Source: Synechococcus sp. CC9311
GTDB lineage: Bacteria; Cyanobacteriota; Cyanobacteriia; PCC-6307; Cyanobiaceae
Length of the DNA: 64,000 nucleotides
Direction of reading: 5' to 3'
Assembly (NCBI RefSeq): GCF_000014585.1
Contig: NC_008319.1
Span: forward strand, 62,001 to 126,000
In this document: positions 1 through 9,599 of the stretch, in pieces
Layout: every line of letters starts with the position of its first letter
How positions within the stretch are numbered: the first letter of the stretch is position 1
Translations under genes and position numbers: made by a program
The notes under the pieces: model-generated
Told to the model about the DNA's origin: nothing
Databases searched by the model: none
What the model saw: only the letters and a program-made list of their open reading frames with translations

Positions 1-2
1 CT

Positions 3-1208
3 GACGAGAGTGCTAGTCCCGCGAATGGCACGCCTGCAAACGAGGGGGATGAGCCCTCAAGTAAAGACACCTCTTTGGCTGCAGAACCCGCTGTGGTCGA
101 GAGCCTTGCCTCTTGGCCCAACGTGGACGTTGTGGTGGCGGCCAGGGATGAAGAGGCTGTGGTGGCACGTTTGATGGAACGCCTGGGAGCACTTCGCTAT
201 CCAGCTGACCAACTCACCACTTGGATCATTGATGACGGCAGCGAAGACAAAACACCAGATCTGTTGGATGAACTGAAGCCTCAGTACCCGAACTTGAACG
301 TGATTCGCCGGCCGCGCAATGCAGGCGGAGGGAAGTCGGGTGCGCTGAATGCTGCGTTAGCTCAAAGCAGTGGGGAGTGGATTCTCGTGCTGGATGCCGA
401 TGGTCAGATCAGTGAAGACCAGCTGGAACGCTTGATTCCTATCGCCGTGATGGGTGACTGGTCTGGGGTGCAGATGCGCAAAGCGGTGACGAATGCTGAT
501 ACCAACTTGCTGACGCGGCTCCAGGCCATGGAGATGGCGTTTGATGCGCTGATTCAGCAGGGGCGCCTGTTGGGCGGAGGGGTGTCAGAACTTCGTGGCA
601 ATGGGCAGTTGCTGCGTCGTGACGTGTTGGAAGCCTGCGGTGGCTTCAACGAGGACACGGTCACAGACGACCTGGACCTTAGTTTTCGTTTCTTGCTCCA
701 GGGTGCGCGCACAACGCTGCTTTGGAATCCACCGGTGCGAGAAGAAGCGGTGGAGACCATTTCGGCGCTTTGGAAGCAGCGACAACGCTGGGCAGAAGGA
801 GGGTTGCAGCGCTTCTTTGATTACTGGCCGGGGTTGCTATCCAATCGCCTAACGGTTGGCCAGAGACGTGACCTGGCTTGTTTTTTCTTGCTTCAGTACG
901 CCCTCCCTGTTCTCTCCTTTGCCGACTTGCTCACCAGTGTTTTCACGCGAACCTCACCGGCTTACTGGCCCTTGTCGATCGTGGCGTTTGGCGTGTCAGG
1001 CGTGGCGTATTGGAGAGGGTGCCGCCGCTTCAGCGAAGGTCCTTCCCTACCTCAACCCGATCCATTTTCATTGCTGTTGGGTATTGCCTACCTCAGCCAT
1101 TGGTTCTTTGTCATTCCCTGGGTCACGCTCCGAATGGCGGTGCTTCCCAAGCGATTGGTTTGGGCAAAAACCAGCCATCGCGGGAATGAGGAGACGGTCA
1201 AAGCTTGA
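3..1208 (+). CDS. GT2-family membrane glycosyltransferase (5' end outside window)
   Basis: Processive-type family 2 glycosyltransferase that moves a sugar from a nucleotide donor at the inner face of the membrane. Numbered from a TTG at 75, the catalytic signature is complete: DDGS near residue 53, DAD near 107, TDDLD near 198 and QRQRW at 235-239. Three hydrophobic stretches follow (about 265-285, 297-313, 333-355), as in NodC- or BcsA-like enzymes. The reading frame stays open from the TTG to base 3, so the gene probably starts upstream of the window; the acidic, Ser/Pro-rich codons before 75 look like a variable cytosolic leader. It converges on dnaX with a 20-base gap. The acceptor and product cannot be told from sequence. 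Confidence 0.85.
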   Translation, partial: DESASPANGTPANEGDEPSSKDTSLAAEPAVVESLASWPNVDVVVAARDEEAVVARLMERLGALRYPADQLTTWIIDDGSEDKTPDLLDELKPQYPNLNVIRRPRNAGGGKSGALNAALAQSSGEWILVLDADGQISEDQLERLIPIAVMGDWSGVQMRKAVTNADTNLLTRLQAMEMAFDALIQQGRLLGGGVSELRGNGQLLRRDVLEACGGFNEDTVTDDLDLSFRFLLQGARTTLLWNPPVREEAVETISALWKQRQRWAEGGLQRFFDYWPGLLSNRLTVGQRRDLACFFLLQYALPVLSFADLLTSVFTRTSPAYWPLSIVAFGVSGVAYWRGCRRFSEGPSLPQPDPFSLLLGIAYLSHWFFVIPWVTLRMAVLPKRLVWAKTSHRGNEETVKA

Positions 1209-1228
1209 GCTTTGATGGTTAAAACGGT

Positions 1229-3160
1229 TTAGTCATTGTCCAGTTCCACATCCAGGACCTGACCGTTAAAAAAGTCGGCAAAGCGCTTCACTTTTTCATC
1301 CATGATCGAAGGGGGACTCACGTCCGCTTGTGGAGGAGGAGTTGGTGAGCCCATGGATGGGGAGCCCGGTCCAGAGCCCTCAGCTGAGACGACGCTGGGC
1401 GGTTTCGCGCTTGCGGGAGGTGAGTTTGTTGTGGGCGCTGCCACAGGAGTGATGGATGATGGTTGTACAGCAGGCACCGCGACTGGCGCTGGAGACGCTG
1501 GCTTCGGTTGAGAAGGCTGGGCTTGAGACGCCGTTGGAGCTGTGATCGGCGTGGATGGTGTTGATTGCGTTGCGGCGGCTGGCGTTGAGGCCATCGGGGC
1601 TGCGCCACCGTGGTTTTCCAAAACCAGTTGTCGGTTCCCGCCAATGGAACGTTTGATGGCTTGTTCCAGCAAACTGGCCCGGCTTTGCACCATCCCCATC
1701 CAGTTTCCAGCCACCTGCACCACAGCGCGATGGGGATCGAGTCGGACCAGTTGTGCCTGCTGTGACAGCAGCATTCGGGTGGAGGGGAGCTCCAGACTGG
1801 CGAGAATCTGTTGCCATAGTTCAGCCAGGTTGTGGCTGTCAGGGTCTGGATCTTGCACTGATTGTGGCGTCGGAGCAGGCTCTGAGCTCACGACCGGTTG
1901 CGGACTTGTGTTGGGAAGGCTGACGGGTGGTGGTGCTGTTGTTTCAGCTGCTGGATCTGTGCTGGTTAGCGCCGGTGTGCTGATGGCTGGAGGAATGCTT
2001 GCTTGAGCGCTGCTTGGTGGATTGCTGCCCGGTGCTGCAGAACTGGGTTTTGCAACGGGGAGCTCGGCCTCAGCAAGGAGGCCCAGCAGTAACACTTCAA
2101 GCCACAACCTTGGTTGCACGCTTTGACGCAGTTGCTGTTCGCTGCCTTTGAGTTGTGCTTGCCAGTACAGAAGTCGCTGACGGCCTAGGCGTTTCGCGAG
2201 TGCAGGCAACTGCTCTCGAAATTGTGGTGATACCCCGGTGAGCTCTGGGCGGTCCGGTGCGACAGCCATCAACACCAGGTCGCGCAAAATTCCAGCTAAC
2301 CCCTGAAGTACAGCACCTGGATCCCGGCCACGATCCAGCAGGCGTCTGCTCGCCTCCAGAAGCGTGAGCGGTTCTCCCTCCGCAAGCGCTTCAGCCAGGT
2401 TGAGAAGCTCTTGTTCTGGAACGGCTCCCAAGAGATCCCAGACCGCATCCGCCTTGATCGGTCCCGGGAGGAGGCTGAGCTGATCGAGCAGGCTTTCTGC
2501 GTCGCGCAGACCGCCTTGGGCGCGTTGGGCCACCACATGCAGTGCCTCTGGTTGGATCGGAATCGACTCCTGTTCGGCAATCCAGGCGAGGTGCGAGTTC
2601 AAAGCCTCGAGGGGAATTCGCCTGAAGTCAAAGCGTTGGCAGCGGCTCAGGATTGTGGGCAGCACCCGTTGGGGATCGGTCGTGGCCAACACGAACACCA
2701 CCTGCGGCGGTGGCTCTTCCAAGGTTTTGAGCAGCGCGTTAAATGCGGCTGTGGAGAGCATGTGGCACTCATCCACCACGTACACCTTCCAGCGCGCTTG
2801 CACAGGAGCAAACCGGGAGCGTTCGATGAGATCGCGAATGTTATCGACCCCGGTATTGGAGGCGGCATCGATCTCGATCACATCAAGGGCTGTGCCCCGT
2901 GCAATCGTGTTGCACAGCTCACAAGTCCCGCAGGGCTGTGGCGTTGGACCGTCGTGGCTGAGGCAATTGAGGGAGCGCGCAAGGATTCTGGCGCTGGATG
3001 TTTTGCCGGTTCCGCGCGGGCCGCTGAACAGATAGGCCGGTGCGATACGTCCGGAGGTGAGGGCATGGCCGAGCGTGGCGGCAATCGCCTCCTGACCCAC
3101 CAGCTGATCAAACCGTTGAGGACGGTATTTGTGATGCAGCGGCTGATAGGCCTGACTCAT
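1229..3160 (-). CDS. dnaX: DNA polymerase III subunit gamma/tau
   Basis: Clamp-loader ATPase of the replicative polymerase. It shows Walker A GPRGTGKT at 47-54, a zinc-binding cysteine cluster (C66, C77, C80, C83), Walker B with VVDECH at 128-133 and the sensor TTDPQR further on. After the AAA+ core and collar there is a long Ala/Pro/Ser/Thr-rich linker (about 370-435 and again 530-615) separated by a compact domain, as in cyanobacterial tau-like proteins. At 643 residues it is tau-sized; no slippery frameshift site was noticed. It is the last gene of a leftward run tig-clpP-clpX-LRAT gene-dnaX, 23 bases after the LRAT gene. The start is an ATG. Confidence 0.96.
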   Translation of the reverse strand: MSQAYQPLHHKYRPQRFDQLVGQEAIAATLGHALTSGRIAPAYLFSGPRGTGKTSSARILARSLNCLSHDGPTPQPCGTCELCNTIARGTALDVIEIDAASNTGVDNIRDLIERSRFAPVQARWKVYVVDECHMLSTAAFNALLKTLEEPPPQVVFVLATTDPQRVLPTILSRCQRFDFRRIPLEALNSHLAWIAEQESIPIQPEALHVVAQRAQGGLRDAESLLDQLSLLPGPIKADAVWDLLGAVPEQELLNLAEALAEGEPLTLLEASRRLLDRGRDPGAVLQGLAGILRDLVLMAVAPDRPELTGVSPQFREQLPALAKRLGRQRLLYWQAQLKGSEQQLRQSVQPRLWLEVLLLGLLAEAELPVAKPSSAAPGSNPPSSAQASIPPAISTPALTSTDPAAETTAPPPVSLPNTSPQPVVSSEPAPTPQSVQDPDPDSHNLAELWQQILASLELPSTRMLLSQQAQLVRLDPHRAVVQVAGNWMGMVQSRASLLEQAIKRSIGGNRQLVLENHGGAAPMASTPAAATQSTPSTPITAPTASQAQPSQPKPASPAPVAVPAVQPSSITPVAAPTTNSPPASAKPPSVVSAEGSGPGSPSMGSPTPPPQADVSPPSIMDEKVKRFADFFNGQVLDVELDND

Positions 3161-3183
3161 GCACTACCCGCAAGATGTTGAGG

Positions 3184-3879
3184 TTACTCAGCTTGATCGC
3201 TGATGGAAGGCCCATGTTGCTCGTTGAGCAAATCGCTGATGCGTTGCTCGAGTTCTTCTAAGGCTGCGAGTTCATCGGCGAGGCTTTGCCCTGCTTTGAG
3301 TAGCTTTCTGCTCTGTCCTCCGTAGCGATCGCTGGCGCCATTGTTGGGGCCGCCGCGAATCCACCCCTCTGCCTGCTCAAGCGTGCCTTCCAGCTGGTCG
3401 AGCAAACTTTCACGGAGTTTTTTTAGCTGTAAGAGGCCGCGGCGAGCGCGATCTCGGGATTGTTTATTCACCAACCCCTGCTTCAGGAGCAATCGGAGTC
3501 CCGTGAGAAGCGCTGCGGGCATCAGCTGGCCGATTGCCAAAGCGCCGAGGCTGGTGGTGTGCAGGAAGTTCTCCACTTGACCGCTCTGATGCCGGCCGGT
3601 TTTGCACCAGCTGGCGAAGTGTTCGCAGTTGTTGAAGAGCAGGTTGTAGCGCTGTTCGCCGATGCGACTCATTGCGCGCCGCAGTGTGACGCCCGCTGGA
3701 GATGGATGGTCATGCTCAACAACGCTGGTTTCTAATCCGCGTTTGAACTCCTCCAACGGACTGCGCAGAATTTCTCGTCCCTCGAGGTAATGGGCGATGG
3801 TGCCATCGCCCAGATCGATGCCGTGATGCAGAAATAAACCGTGTTGGCGTGGAACTGAAAGATGGTCAGCGGCAGCCAT
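3184..3879 (-). CDS. LRAT-domain (NlpC/P60-like fold) acyltransferase-type protein
   Basis: The first 95 residues match the lecithin:retinol acyltransferase (LRAT) domain: a HHGID motif at 18-22 with the likely catalytic His, and NNCEHF at 83-88 carrying the likely nucleophile Cys85. The family includes thiol acyltransferases, phospholipases and deamidases. The remainder is helical and charged, with one hydrophobic stretch (about 107-128). The substrate in cyanobacteria is not known to me. It lies between clpX (12-base gap) and dnaX (23-base gap) on the same strand, so it is probably cotranscribed with them. Function beyond the domain is inference. Confidence 0.8.
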   Translation of the reverse strand: MAAADHLSVPRQHGLFLHHGIDLGDGTIAHYLEGREILRSPLEEFKRGLETSVVEHDHPSPAGVTLRRAMSRIGEQRYNLLFNNCEHFASWCKTGRHQSGQVENFLHTTSLGALAIGQLMPAALLTGLRLLLKQGLVNKQSRDRARRGLLQLKKLRESLLDQLEGTLEQAEGWIRGGPNNGASDRYGGQSRKLLKAGQSLADELAALEELEQRISDLLNEQHGPSISDQAE

Positions 3880-3891
3880 TCAGGGTGAGGT

Positions 3892-5247
3892 TCAAGCCGA
3901 CTCTTTGTGCTGCTTGGTGCCGGGGAGGGGAAGCACCTTGCCACCGGTGTGTTCCTCGACCATGGCTTTGGTGATGGTGAATGCAGTCACGTTTTGATCG
4001 GAGGGCAGCTCGTACATCAGATCAAGCATCAACTCCTCGACGATGCCGCGCAGGGCTCGGGCGCCTGTTTTGCGACGGTGAGCTTCTTTTGCAATCGCCT
4101 CAACGGCCTGGGCTTCGAAGTCCAGTTGCACGTTGTCCATGCTCAAGAGAGTGCTGAATTGCTTCACCAGGGCGTCGCGTGGCTCAGTGAGAATCGACTC
4201 AAGTGCGTGTTCGTCTAAGGGCTCAAGCACGGCGCTCACAGGCATGCGCCCAATGAACTCTGGGATGAGGCCGTACTTGACCAGATCATCGGGTTCGAGA
4301 TGGCGGAGCACCTGGGCAGCTTGGATATCGCGGGTCGCGCGGTTGCGCCCCCTTCCATCGTTTGGAACAAAGCCGATGGCATTGCGGCCCATACGTTTCT
4401 GCACCACGTCATCCAGGCCGACGAAGGCTCCACCACAAATGAACAGGATTTGGCTCGTATCGATCTGGATGCAGTCCTGGTAGGGGTGCTTACGACCACC
4501 CTGAGGAGGCACATTGGCCACGGTGCCCTCCAGCATTTTCAGAAGGGCCTGTTGAACCCCTTCCCCAGACACGTCGCGTGTGATTGAGGGGTTTTCGCTT
4601 TTGCGAGCGATTTTGTCAATTTCATCGATGTAGATGATCCCTCGCTGGGCCTGTTCCACGTCCATATCGGCTTTCTGCAGCAGCCGTAGCAGGATGTTTT
4701 CAACGTCTTCTCCGACGTAGCCAGCCTCTGTGAGGGTTGTGGCATCGGCAACGGCGAAAGGCACATCGAGCATTTCCGCCAGGGTTTGGGCCAGCAGCGT
4801 CTTGCCGCAGCCGGTTGGACCAATCAGCAGAATGTTGCTCTTATGGAGGCGGGTGGCCGTTTGGGCAGCTTCACCCTGGCCATCGCCCTGCCAGGCCAGA
4901 CGTTTGTAGTGGTTGTAGACGGCAACAGACATCACCTTCTTAGCCGCCTCCTGACCAACAACTTGTTCGTCGAGGAAACCCTTGATCTCTTGGGGTTTGG
5001 GGATCGTGGCCAGCGTTGGCGCAGGTTTGCTGGTTTTGCGAGTGCCGCCTGCAGCAGTTTTTTTGGAAGGTTCGGCGCCGTGACGAGGATTGCCCTGGGC
5101 GTCGATCAGCTCTTCATCAAGAATTTCGTTGCAGAGATCGATGCATTCATCACAGATGTAAACCCCAGGACCTGCGATCAGCTTGCGCACTTGCTCCTGG
5201 GACTTTCCGCAGAAAGAGCACTTCAGATGGGCGTCAAATTTGGCCAT
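3892..5247 (-). CDS. clpX: ATP-dependent Clp protease ATP-binding subunit ClpX
   Basis: Hexameric AAA+ unfoldase that feeds substrates to ClpP. The N-terminal zinc-binding domain has C10, C13, C32 and C35. A Thr/Lys/Ala-rich linker of about 40 residues precedes Walker A GPTGCGKT at 143-150, the pore loop GYVGED near 177-181, and Walker [10 protein letters not shown] at 204-212. The ClpP-docking IGF loop region follows, and the C-terminal small domain contains GARALRG. At 451 residues it has the usual length with a slightly long linker. It is in the conserved order tig-clpP-clpX on one strand, 88 bases downstream of clpP. Confidence 0.97.
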   Translation of the reverse strand: MAKFDAHLKCSFCGKSQEQVRKLIAGPGVYICDECIDLCNEILDEELIDAQGNPRHGAEPSKKTAAGGTRKTSKPAPTLATIPKPQEIKGFLDEQVVGQEAAKKVMSVAVYNHYKRLAWQGDGQGEAAQTATRLHKSNILLIGPTGCGKTLLAQTLAEMLDVPFAVADATTLTEAGYVGEDVENILLRLLQKADMDVEQAQRGIIYIDEIDKIARKSENPSITRDVSGEGVQQALLKMLEGTVANVPPQGGRKHPYQDCIQIDTSQILFICGGAFVGLDDVVQKRMGRNAIGFVPNDGRGRNRATRDIQAAQVLRHLEPDDLVKYGLIPEFIGRMPVSAVLEPLDEHALESILTEPRDALVKQFSTLLSMDNVQLDFEAQAVEAIAKEAHRRKTGARALRGIVEELMLDLMYELPSDQNVTAFTITKAMVEEHTGGKVLPLPGTKQHKESA

Positions 5248-5335
5248 CGGGCTCTGGACTCATCAAACGGAAAGACAGAACCGGTCGGAGTGGGATCGGA
5301 CTGAGTACGTAGGATCGTTGGGAATATGGGCTGTG

Positions 5336-6025
5336 TCAGCCCCCCGTAATGATTCCTTCGCCTCCGAGATTGTCCACAACGCGATCGATCAATCCGTATT
5401 CAACCGCTTCTGCCGGAGAAAGGAAGTAGTCCCGTTCGGTGTCCTCGGTGATTTTGGCGAGCGGCTGGCCGGTATGGTCCGCCATCAGGCCGTTCAGGGT
5501 TTCCTTAAGAAATAAAATTTCCTGCGCCATGATTTCGATGTCCACGGCCTGACCTTGGGCACCCCCTAAGGGTTGGTGGATCATGATCCTGGCGTTGGGC
5601 AGGGCTAAGCGTTTGCCTTTGCAGCCTCCGCTCAGCAGAAAAGCGCCCATTGAGGCGGCGAGGCCGTAGCAGATCGTGACGACGTCAGGAGCCACCTGCT
5701 GCATCGTGTCGTAGATCGCCAAGCCTGCAGTAATTGATCCACCCGGTGAATTGATATACACCTGAATGTCTTTTTCGGGGTCTTCTGCTTCTAGAAACAG
5801 AAGTTGAGCAACCAGAGCATCCGCCACCTGGTCGTTTACATCGGTTCCCAGAAAGATGATTCTCTCCCTGAGCAGACGGGAATAAATATCAAACGAGCGT
5901 TCACCCCGCCCGGACTGCTCAACCACCGTGGGAACCCCAGGAGAGGCATGCGGTGTGTGAGCGGAGACGGGAAGGGTTCCCCGCCAGCGGTTTTCTATCG
6001 GGTGGTGGCTGCGGGCGTTGATCAC
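5336..6025 (-). CDS. clpP: ATP-dependent Clp protease proteolytic subunit ClpP
   Basis: Serine peptidase of the Clp complex. The triad is intact: Ser125 in GLAASMGAF, His150 in IMIHQPLGG and Asp199 in the TERDYF segment. An N-terminal extension of about 30 residues, rich in His, Pro and Arg, precedes the core and is probably processed. Cyanobacteria carry several clpP paralogues; the one beside clpX is normally called clpP2, and the tig-clpP-clpX order here fits that. Transcribed between tig (46-base gap) and clpX. Confidence 0.96.
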   Translation of the reverse strand: MINARSHHPIENRWRGTLPVSAHTPHASPGVPTVVEQSGRGERSFDIYSRLLRERIIFLGTDVNDQVADALVAQLLFLEAEDPEKDIQVYINSPGGSITAGLAIYDTMQQVAPDVVTICYGLAASMGAFLLSGGCKGKRLALPNARIMIHQPLGGAQGQAVDIEIMAQEILFLKETLNGLMADHTGQPLAKITEDTERDYFLSPAEAVEYGLIDRVVDNLGGEGIITGG

Positions 6026-6071
6026 GCGGCGGCGGGCGGGAGGACAGGTTGATGCAATCTATGGACGCCGA

Positions 6072-7421
6072 TCAGGCATCTGTGACGCTCGGCTTGTCCT
6101 TGTCAGGGGCCTTTTCGGTCACGGTGCTGTTTTCTTCCAGCCACCCGAGCAGTTTTTCTTGGAGTAGATCCTCGATCACGGCTTGACGGAGACGGTTGGG
6201 GTCGATGTCACGCTCACCGGAGAGTTGGGCTGTGACCTCTTTCACTTTGGCGTCAATCTCTGGGTCCTCAATCTTGAGGCTTTCTGCTTCCGCCAGGGCT
6301 GAGAGGGCAAGACTGCGGCGTAAACGCTCCTCTGCTTCTGGGCGTGAGGTCTCCATCAAGTTGCGGACTAGATCAGGAGTGAACAGGGATTTCACATCCA
6401 TTCCCTGCTGAGAGAATTGAGCTGCGGTTTGTTCCACCAGGTTGCGGACTTCCTGTTGAACCAGGGTTTCGGGCAGTTCCACCTCGAGTTGCTCGACGAG
6501 AGCGGCGAGGAGGGCATCGCGTCGATTGCTGGTAGTACGGCGCTCAGCGTCGTCCTTCAAACGCTTCTCAAGGTCGGTGCGGAGCTCAGCCAAAGTTTCC
6601 TGCTCGCTGGCTTGTTTGGCGAAGTCGTCATCCAGGTCGGGAAGTTCTCTGGTCTTGAGATCCTTCAGTTCAATCTCGAAGCTGGCCTTGCGTCCGCGCG
6701 CATCTTCTTTGGGGTAGTCCTCAGGAAAATTGCACGCCACTGTTTTGCTGTCACCAACGGTCATCCCCACAACGCCTTCAATGAAGCCGGGGATCATGCG
6801 GCCATGCTCGAGGTCCACATCCATCGATTCGGAGCTGCCGCCTTCGATCTCGCTGCCGTCGTCGCTGTAGGTGCCCTTAAAACCCACCACAGCGATATCG
6901 CCTTGTGCAGCCTTGCGGCCCTCGACAGGGACCACGGTTGCCAGCTGACGGCGTGACTGCTCGAGCATTTCATCCACTTTTGCAGCATCGAAGCTGACGC
7001 TCTCCGCTTCTGCTTTCAGCCCCTTGGTGGTCTTCAGGGTTGGGGTGGGAGCCACATCGGCTTCAAATGTGATGGAAAGGGGTTTTCCAGGTTCAAAAGA
7101 CTCCAGCAGGGCTTCGTAGCCGCCATCCACTTCGGGTTGGCCTAAGGCTTCAATCGTTTCCTGCTTGATCGTGTCCCGCCAGATGGCGTCCACAAGGTTC
7201 TCAAGCGCGGTCGCGCGAATGCGCAGTCCGCCAAGTTGTTGTACGAGAACGGAGCGAGGCACCTTGCCTTTGCGGAATCCAGGCAAATTCACGCTGCGGC
7301 TGAGCTGTGAGATTGCTGCTTCGTAACTAGCTTGACTGCGTTCGGCTGGAATCGCTACTTCAACGGCCAGACGGCTGCCGGGGCGGGCTGTGGAGGTGAC
7401 CTTCAGGCTGGCGGCACTCAT
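6072..7421 (-). CDS. tig: Trigger factor, ribosome-associated chaperone
   Basis: Binds the ribosome exit tunnel and shelters nascent chains. The ribosome-docking signature GFRKGKVP is at 48-55. The FKBP-like prolyl isomerase domain spans about 165-250 ([10 protein letters not shown] and the [12 protein letters not shown] loop), followed by the helical chaperone arms. At 449 residues it is slightly longer than the E. coli protein (432), with an acidic/lysine-rich tail. First gene of the leftward clp cluster and divergent from asd, with the asd leader between them. Confidence 0.96.
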   Translation of the reverse strand: MSAASLKVTSTARPGSRLAVEVAIPAERSQASYEAAISQLSRSVNLPGFRKGKVPRSVLVQQLGGLRIRATALENLVDAIWRDTIKQETIEALGQPEVDGGYEALLESFEPGKPLSITFEADVAPTPTLKTTKGLKAEAESVSFDAAKVDEMLEQSRRQLATVVPVEGRKAAQGDIAVVGFKGTYSDDGSEIEGGSSESMDVDLEHGRMIPGFIEGVVGMTVGDSKTVACNFPEDYPKEDARGRKASFEIELKDLKTRELPDLDDDFAKQASEQETLAELRTDLEKRLKDDAERRTTSNRRDALLAALVEQLEVELPETLVQQEVRNLVEQTAAQFSQQGMDVKSLFTPDLVRNLMETSRPEAEERLRRSLALSALAEAESLKIEDPEIDAKVKEVTAQLSGERDIDPNRLRQAVIEDLLQEKLLGWLEENSTVTEKAPDKDKPSVTDA

Positions 7422-7507
7422 CGGCGGCGTTTAAGAGCAGACCCGTCACCTTAATTAAGTGTGAGTCCTTTGCCATCCGCGTAAGGTGGTTGGAACGCTT
7501 TAGCAAC

Positions 7508-7560
7508 TCCCTGCGGCGTCACAACGCCAGGGATCGATGCAGTGAGTGGCTTGTAGCCAC
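7508..7560 (+). promoter_or_regulatory. Two hairpins in the asd leader
   Basis: Two perfect inverted repeats lie just before the preferred asd start at 7595. The first pairs TCCCT (7508-7512) with AGGGA (7529-7533) and GGCGT (7515-7519) with ACGCC (7524-7528), with a two-base bulge and a CACA loop. The second pairs GTGGCT (7546-7551) with AGCCAC (7555-7560). This suggests a structured 5' leader. No U-tract follows, so it is not an obvious terminator. Role unknown. Confidence 0.4.
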
Positions 7561-7594
7561 GGCTTACACCAGATTTTGTTCCAGTTTCATTCGT

Positions 7595-8626
7595 TTGATC
7601 TCCGCCGCTCCATTCCCTAACCGACCCCTAACCGTTGCTGTCCTGGGTGCCAGTGGTGCCGTGGGACAAGAGCTTCTCCAGCTCCTTGAGGAGCGGAATT
7701 TTCCTGTTGCTGAACTGCGCCTTTTGGCATCCGCCCGGTCTGCTGGGAGTCGCTGCTCTTGGAAGGGGCAGGAGCTCATCGTTCAAGAGACCACAGCCAC
7801 AGCCTTCCAAGGAGTTGACTTGGTGCTTGCCTCGGCCGGTGGATCGGTCTCCAAGGCTTGGCGCGAAGCGATCGTGGCGTCGGGAGCTGTGATGGTTGAT
7901 AACTCCAGCGCGTTTCGCATGGAAGATGGTGTGCCTCTTGTCGTGCCCGAGGTGAATCCAGATGCAGCGCATCAGCACCAGGGCGTGATTGCTAATCCCA
8001 ACTGCACCACAATTTTGCTGAGCTTGGCGTTAGCGCCGCTGGCGTTGCGCCGACCATTGCGTCGCGTGGTGGTGAGCACCTACCAATCGGCCAGTGGTGC
8101 AGGTGCTCGCGCCATGGACGAGCTTCGCCAGCTCTCCCAGGTGGTGCTGGATGGAGGCACCCCCACCAGTGAGGTATTGCCCCATTCGCTTGCGTTCAAT
8201 CTTTTTTTGCACAATTCTCCGCTGCAGGCGAATGGCTACTGCGAAGAAGAGCTGAAGATGGTGAATGAAACCCGCAAGATCATGGGACTACCTGATTTGC
8301 GTTTTACTGCAACATGTGTGCGGGTCCCTGTGTTGCGCGCTCACTCAGAAGCGGTCAATGTGGAATTCCATGAGCCGTTCTCCGTAGAGGAGGCACGTTC
8401 ACTTCTGGCTGCAGCTGCCGGTGTTGAGTTACTCGACGATTCCGCCCACAACCGATTCCCAATGCCCACCGATGTAACGGGTCGAGACCCGGTCATGGTG
8501 GGGCGGATTCGTCAGGACATCAGTGAGCCAAATGCTCTTGAGTTTTGGCTGTGTGGTGATCAGATTCGCAAAGGTGCTGCTCTGAATGCCATTCAAATTG
8601 CCGAACTGCTTCTTCCTTCTGTTTGA
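7595..8626 (+). CDS. asd: Aspartate-semialdehyde dehydrogenase
   Basis: Reduces aspartyl phosphate to aspartate semialdehyde with NADPH, the branch point to lysine, threonine and methionine. With the TTG at 7595 as start the protein has 343 residues, the usual length. The NADP loop GASGAVG is at 18-24 and the catalytic cysteine is Cys137 in NPNCTT. The frame stays open upstream to a TTG at 7490, but those 35 codons do not resemble the family and overlie two hairpins, so 7595 is preferred. The stop overlaps the dapA leader: dapA starts six bases later, so the pair is surely one operon. lysC, the preceding enzyme, is also in the window at 16990-18807. Confidence 0.93.
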   Translation: MISAAPFPNRPLTVAVLGASGAVGQELLQLLEERNFPVAELRLLASARSAGSRCSWKGQELIVQETTATAFQGVDLVLASAGGSVSKAWREAIVASGAVMVDNSSAFRMEDGVPLVVPEVNPDAAHQHQGVIANPNCTTILLSLALAPLALRRPLRRVVVSTYQSASGAGARAMDELRQLSQVVLDGGTPTSEVLPHSLAFNLFLHNSPLQANGYCEEELKMVNETRKIMGLPDLRFTATCVRVPVLRAHSEAVNVEFHEPFSVEEARSLLAAAAGVELLDDSAHNRFPMPTDVTGRDPVMVGRIRQDISEPNALEFWLCGDQIRKGAALNAIQIAELLLPSV

Positions 8627-8631
8627 TCTAT

Positions 8632-9540
8632 ATGAGTCCTGCTGCTGAACTTTCTCCAACTCCGTTTGGCCGCTTGTTAACGGCCATGGTGACCCCCTTC
8701 GATGCTGAGGGCCGCGTGGATTTTGCCTTGGCAGGTCGTTTGGCCCGTCATCTTGTCGAGGAAGGTTCAGAGGGGCTAGTCGTTTGTGGCACCACGGGTG
8801 AATCTCCAACCCTGAGCTGGCAGGAGCAAGTCAAGATGCTGGAGGTGGTCCGTCAAGCCGTTGGACCTGGCGTCAAGGTGCTTGCTGGTACGGGCAGCAA
8901 CAGCACGGGGGAGGCGGTGAAGGCCACGCGGGAAGCGGCGGCATCAGGTGCTGATGGTGCCCTTGTGGTTGTGCCTTATTACAACAAGCCTCCCCAAGAA
9001 GGCTTGGAAGCGCATTTTCGAGCGATTGCGAACGCGGCTCCAGAGCTGCCTCTGATGCTCTACAACGTGCCTGGACGCACTGGCACGAGCTTGGCTCCAG
9101 CCACGGCCGCTCAGCTGATGAATTGCGCCAATGTGGTGAGTTTTAAGGCGGCCAGCGGCTCCATTGAAGAAGTCACCGAGCTGCGCTTGGCCTGTGGACC
9201 TCGCCTTGCCGTGTATAGCGGTGATGACGGCTTGCTCTTGCCGATGTTGTCCGCTGGTGCTGTTGGTGTGGTGAGTGTGGCCAGCCATGTTGTTGGCAGG
9301 CGTTTGCGCCACATGATTGATGCTTACCTCAGCGGTCAGAACGCTGTTGCCCTTGGTCAACACGAGCAGTTAACGCCGCTCTTCCAGGCCCTCTTTGCAA
9401 CCTCCAACCCCATCCCTGTGAAAGCTGCTCTTGAGCTGAGTGGATGGCCAGTAGGTGCTCCTCGTCTTCCTTTATTGCCACTTAATTCAGCCATGCGCGA
9501 TTCCTTAGCCGACCTTCTCACTGCCCTGCGTCAGACCTGA
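8632..9540 (+). CDS. dapA: 4-hydroxy-tetrahydrodipicolinate synthase
   Basis: Condenses pyruvate with aspartate semialdehyde, the first committed step to diaminopimelate and lysine. The Schiff-base lysine is Lys172 in FKAASG and the catalytic tyrosine is Tyr144 in [13 protein letters not shown] at 53-58 binds the substrate carboxylate. The ATG at 8632 gives 302 residues. A TTG at 8623 would add three residues but overlaps the asd stop. It uses the product of the gene directly upstream, and RNase J follows after 59 bases. Confidence 0.96.
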   Translation: MSPAAELSPTPFGRLLTAMVTPFDAEGRVDFALAGRLARHLVEEGSEGLVVCGTTGESPTLSWQEQVKMLEVVRQAVGPGVKVLAGTGSNSTGEAVKATREAAASGADGALVVVPYYNKPPQEGLEAHFRAIANAAPELPLMLYNVPGRTGTSLAPATAAQLMNCANVVSFKAASGSIEEVTELRLACGPRLAVYSGDDGLLLPMLSAGAVGVVSVASHVVGRRLRHMIDAYLSGQNAVALGQHEQLTPLFQALFATSNPIPVKAALELSGWPVGAPRLPLLPLNSAMRDSLADLLTALRQT

Positions 9541-9599
9541 CGCTCCGGCTGCCAGTACAGATTTTTTTCCTTTTTTTAAATTCTTCGCGAACTTTATCG

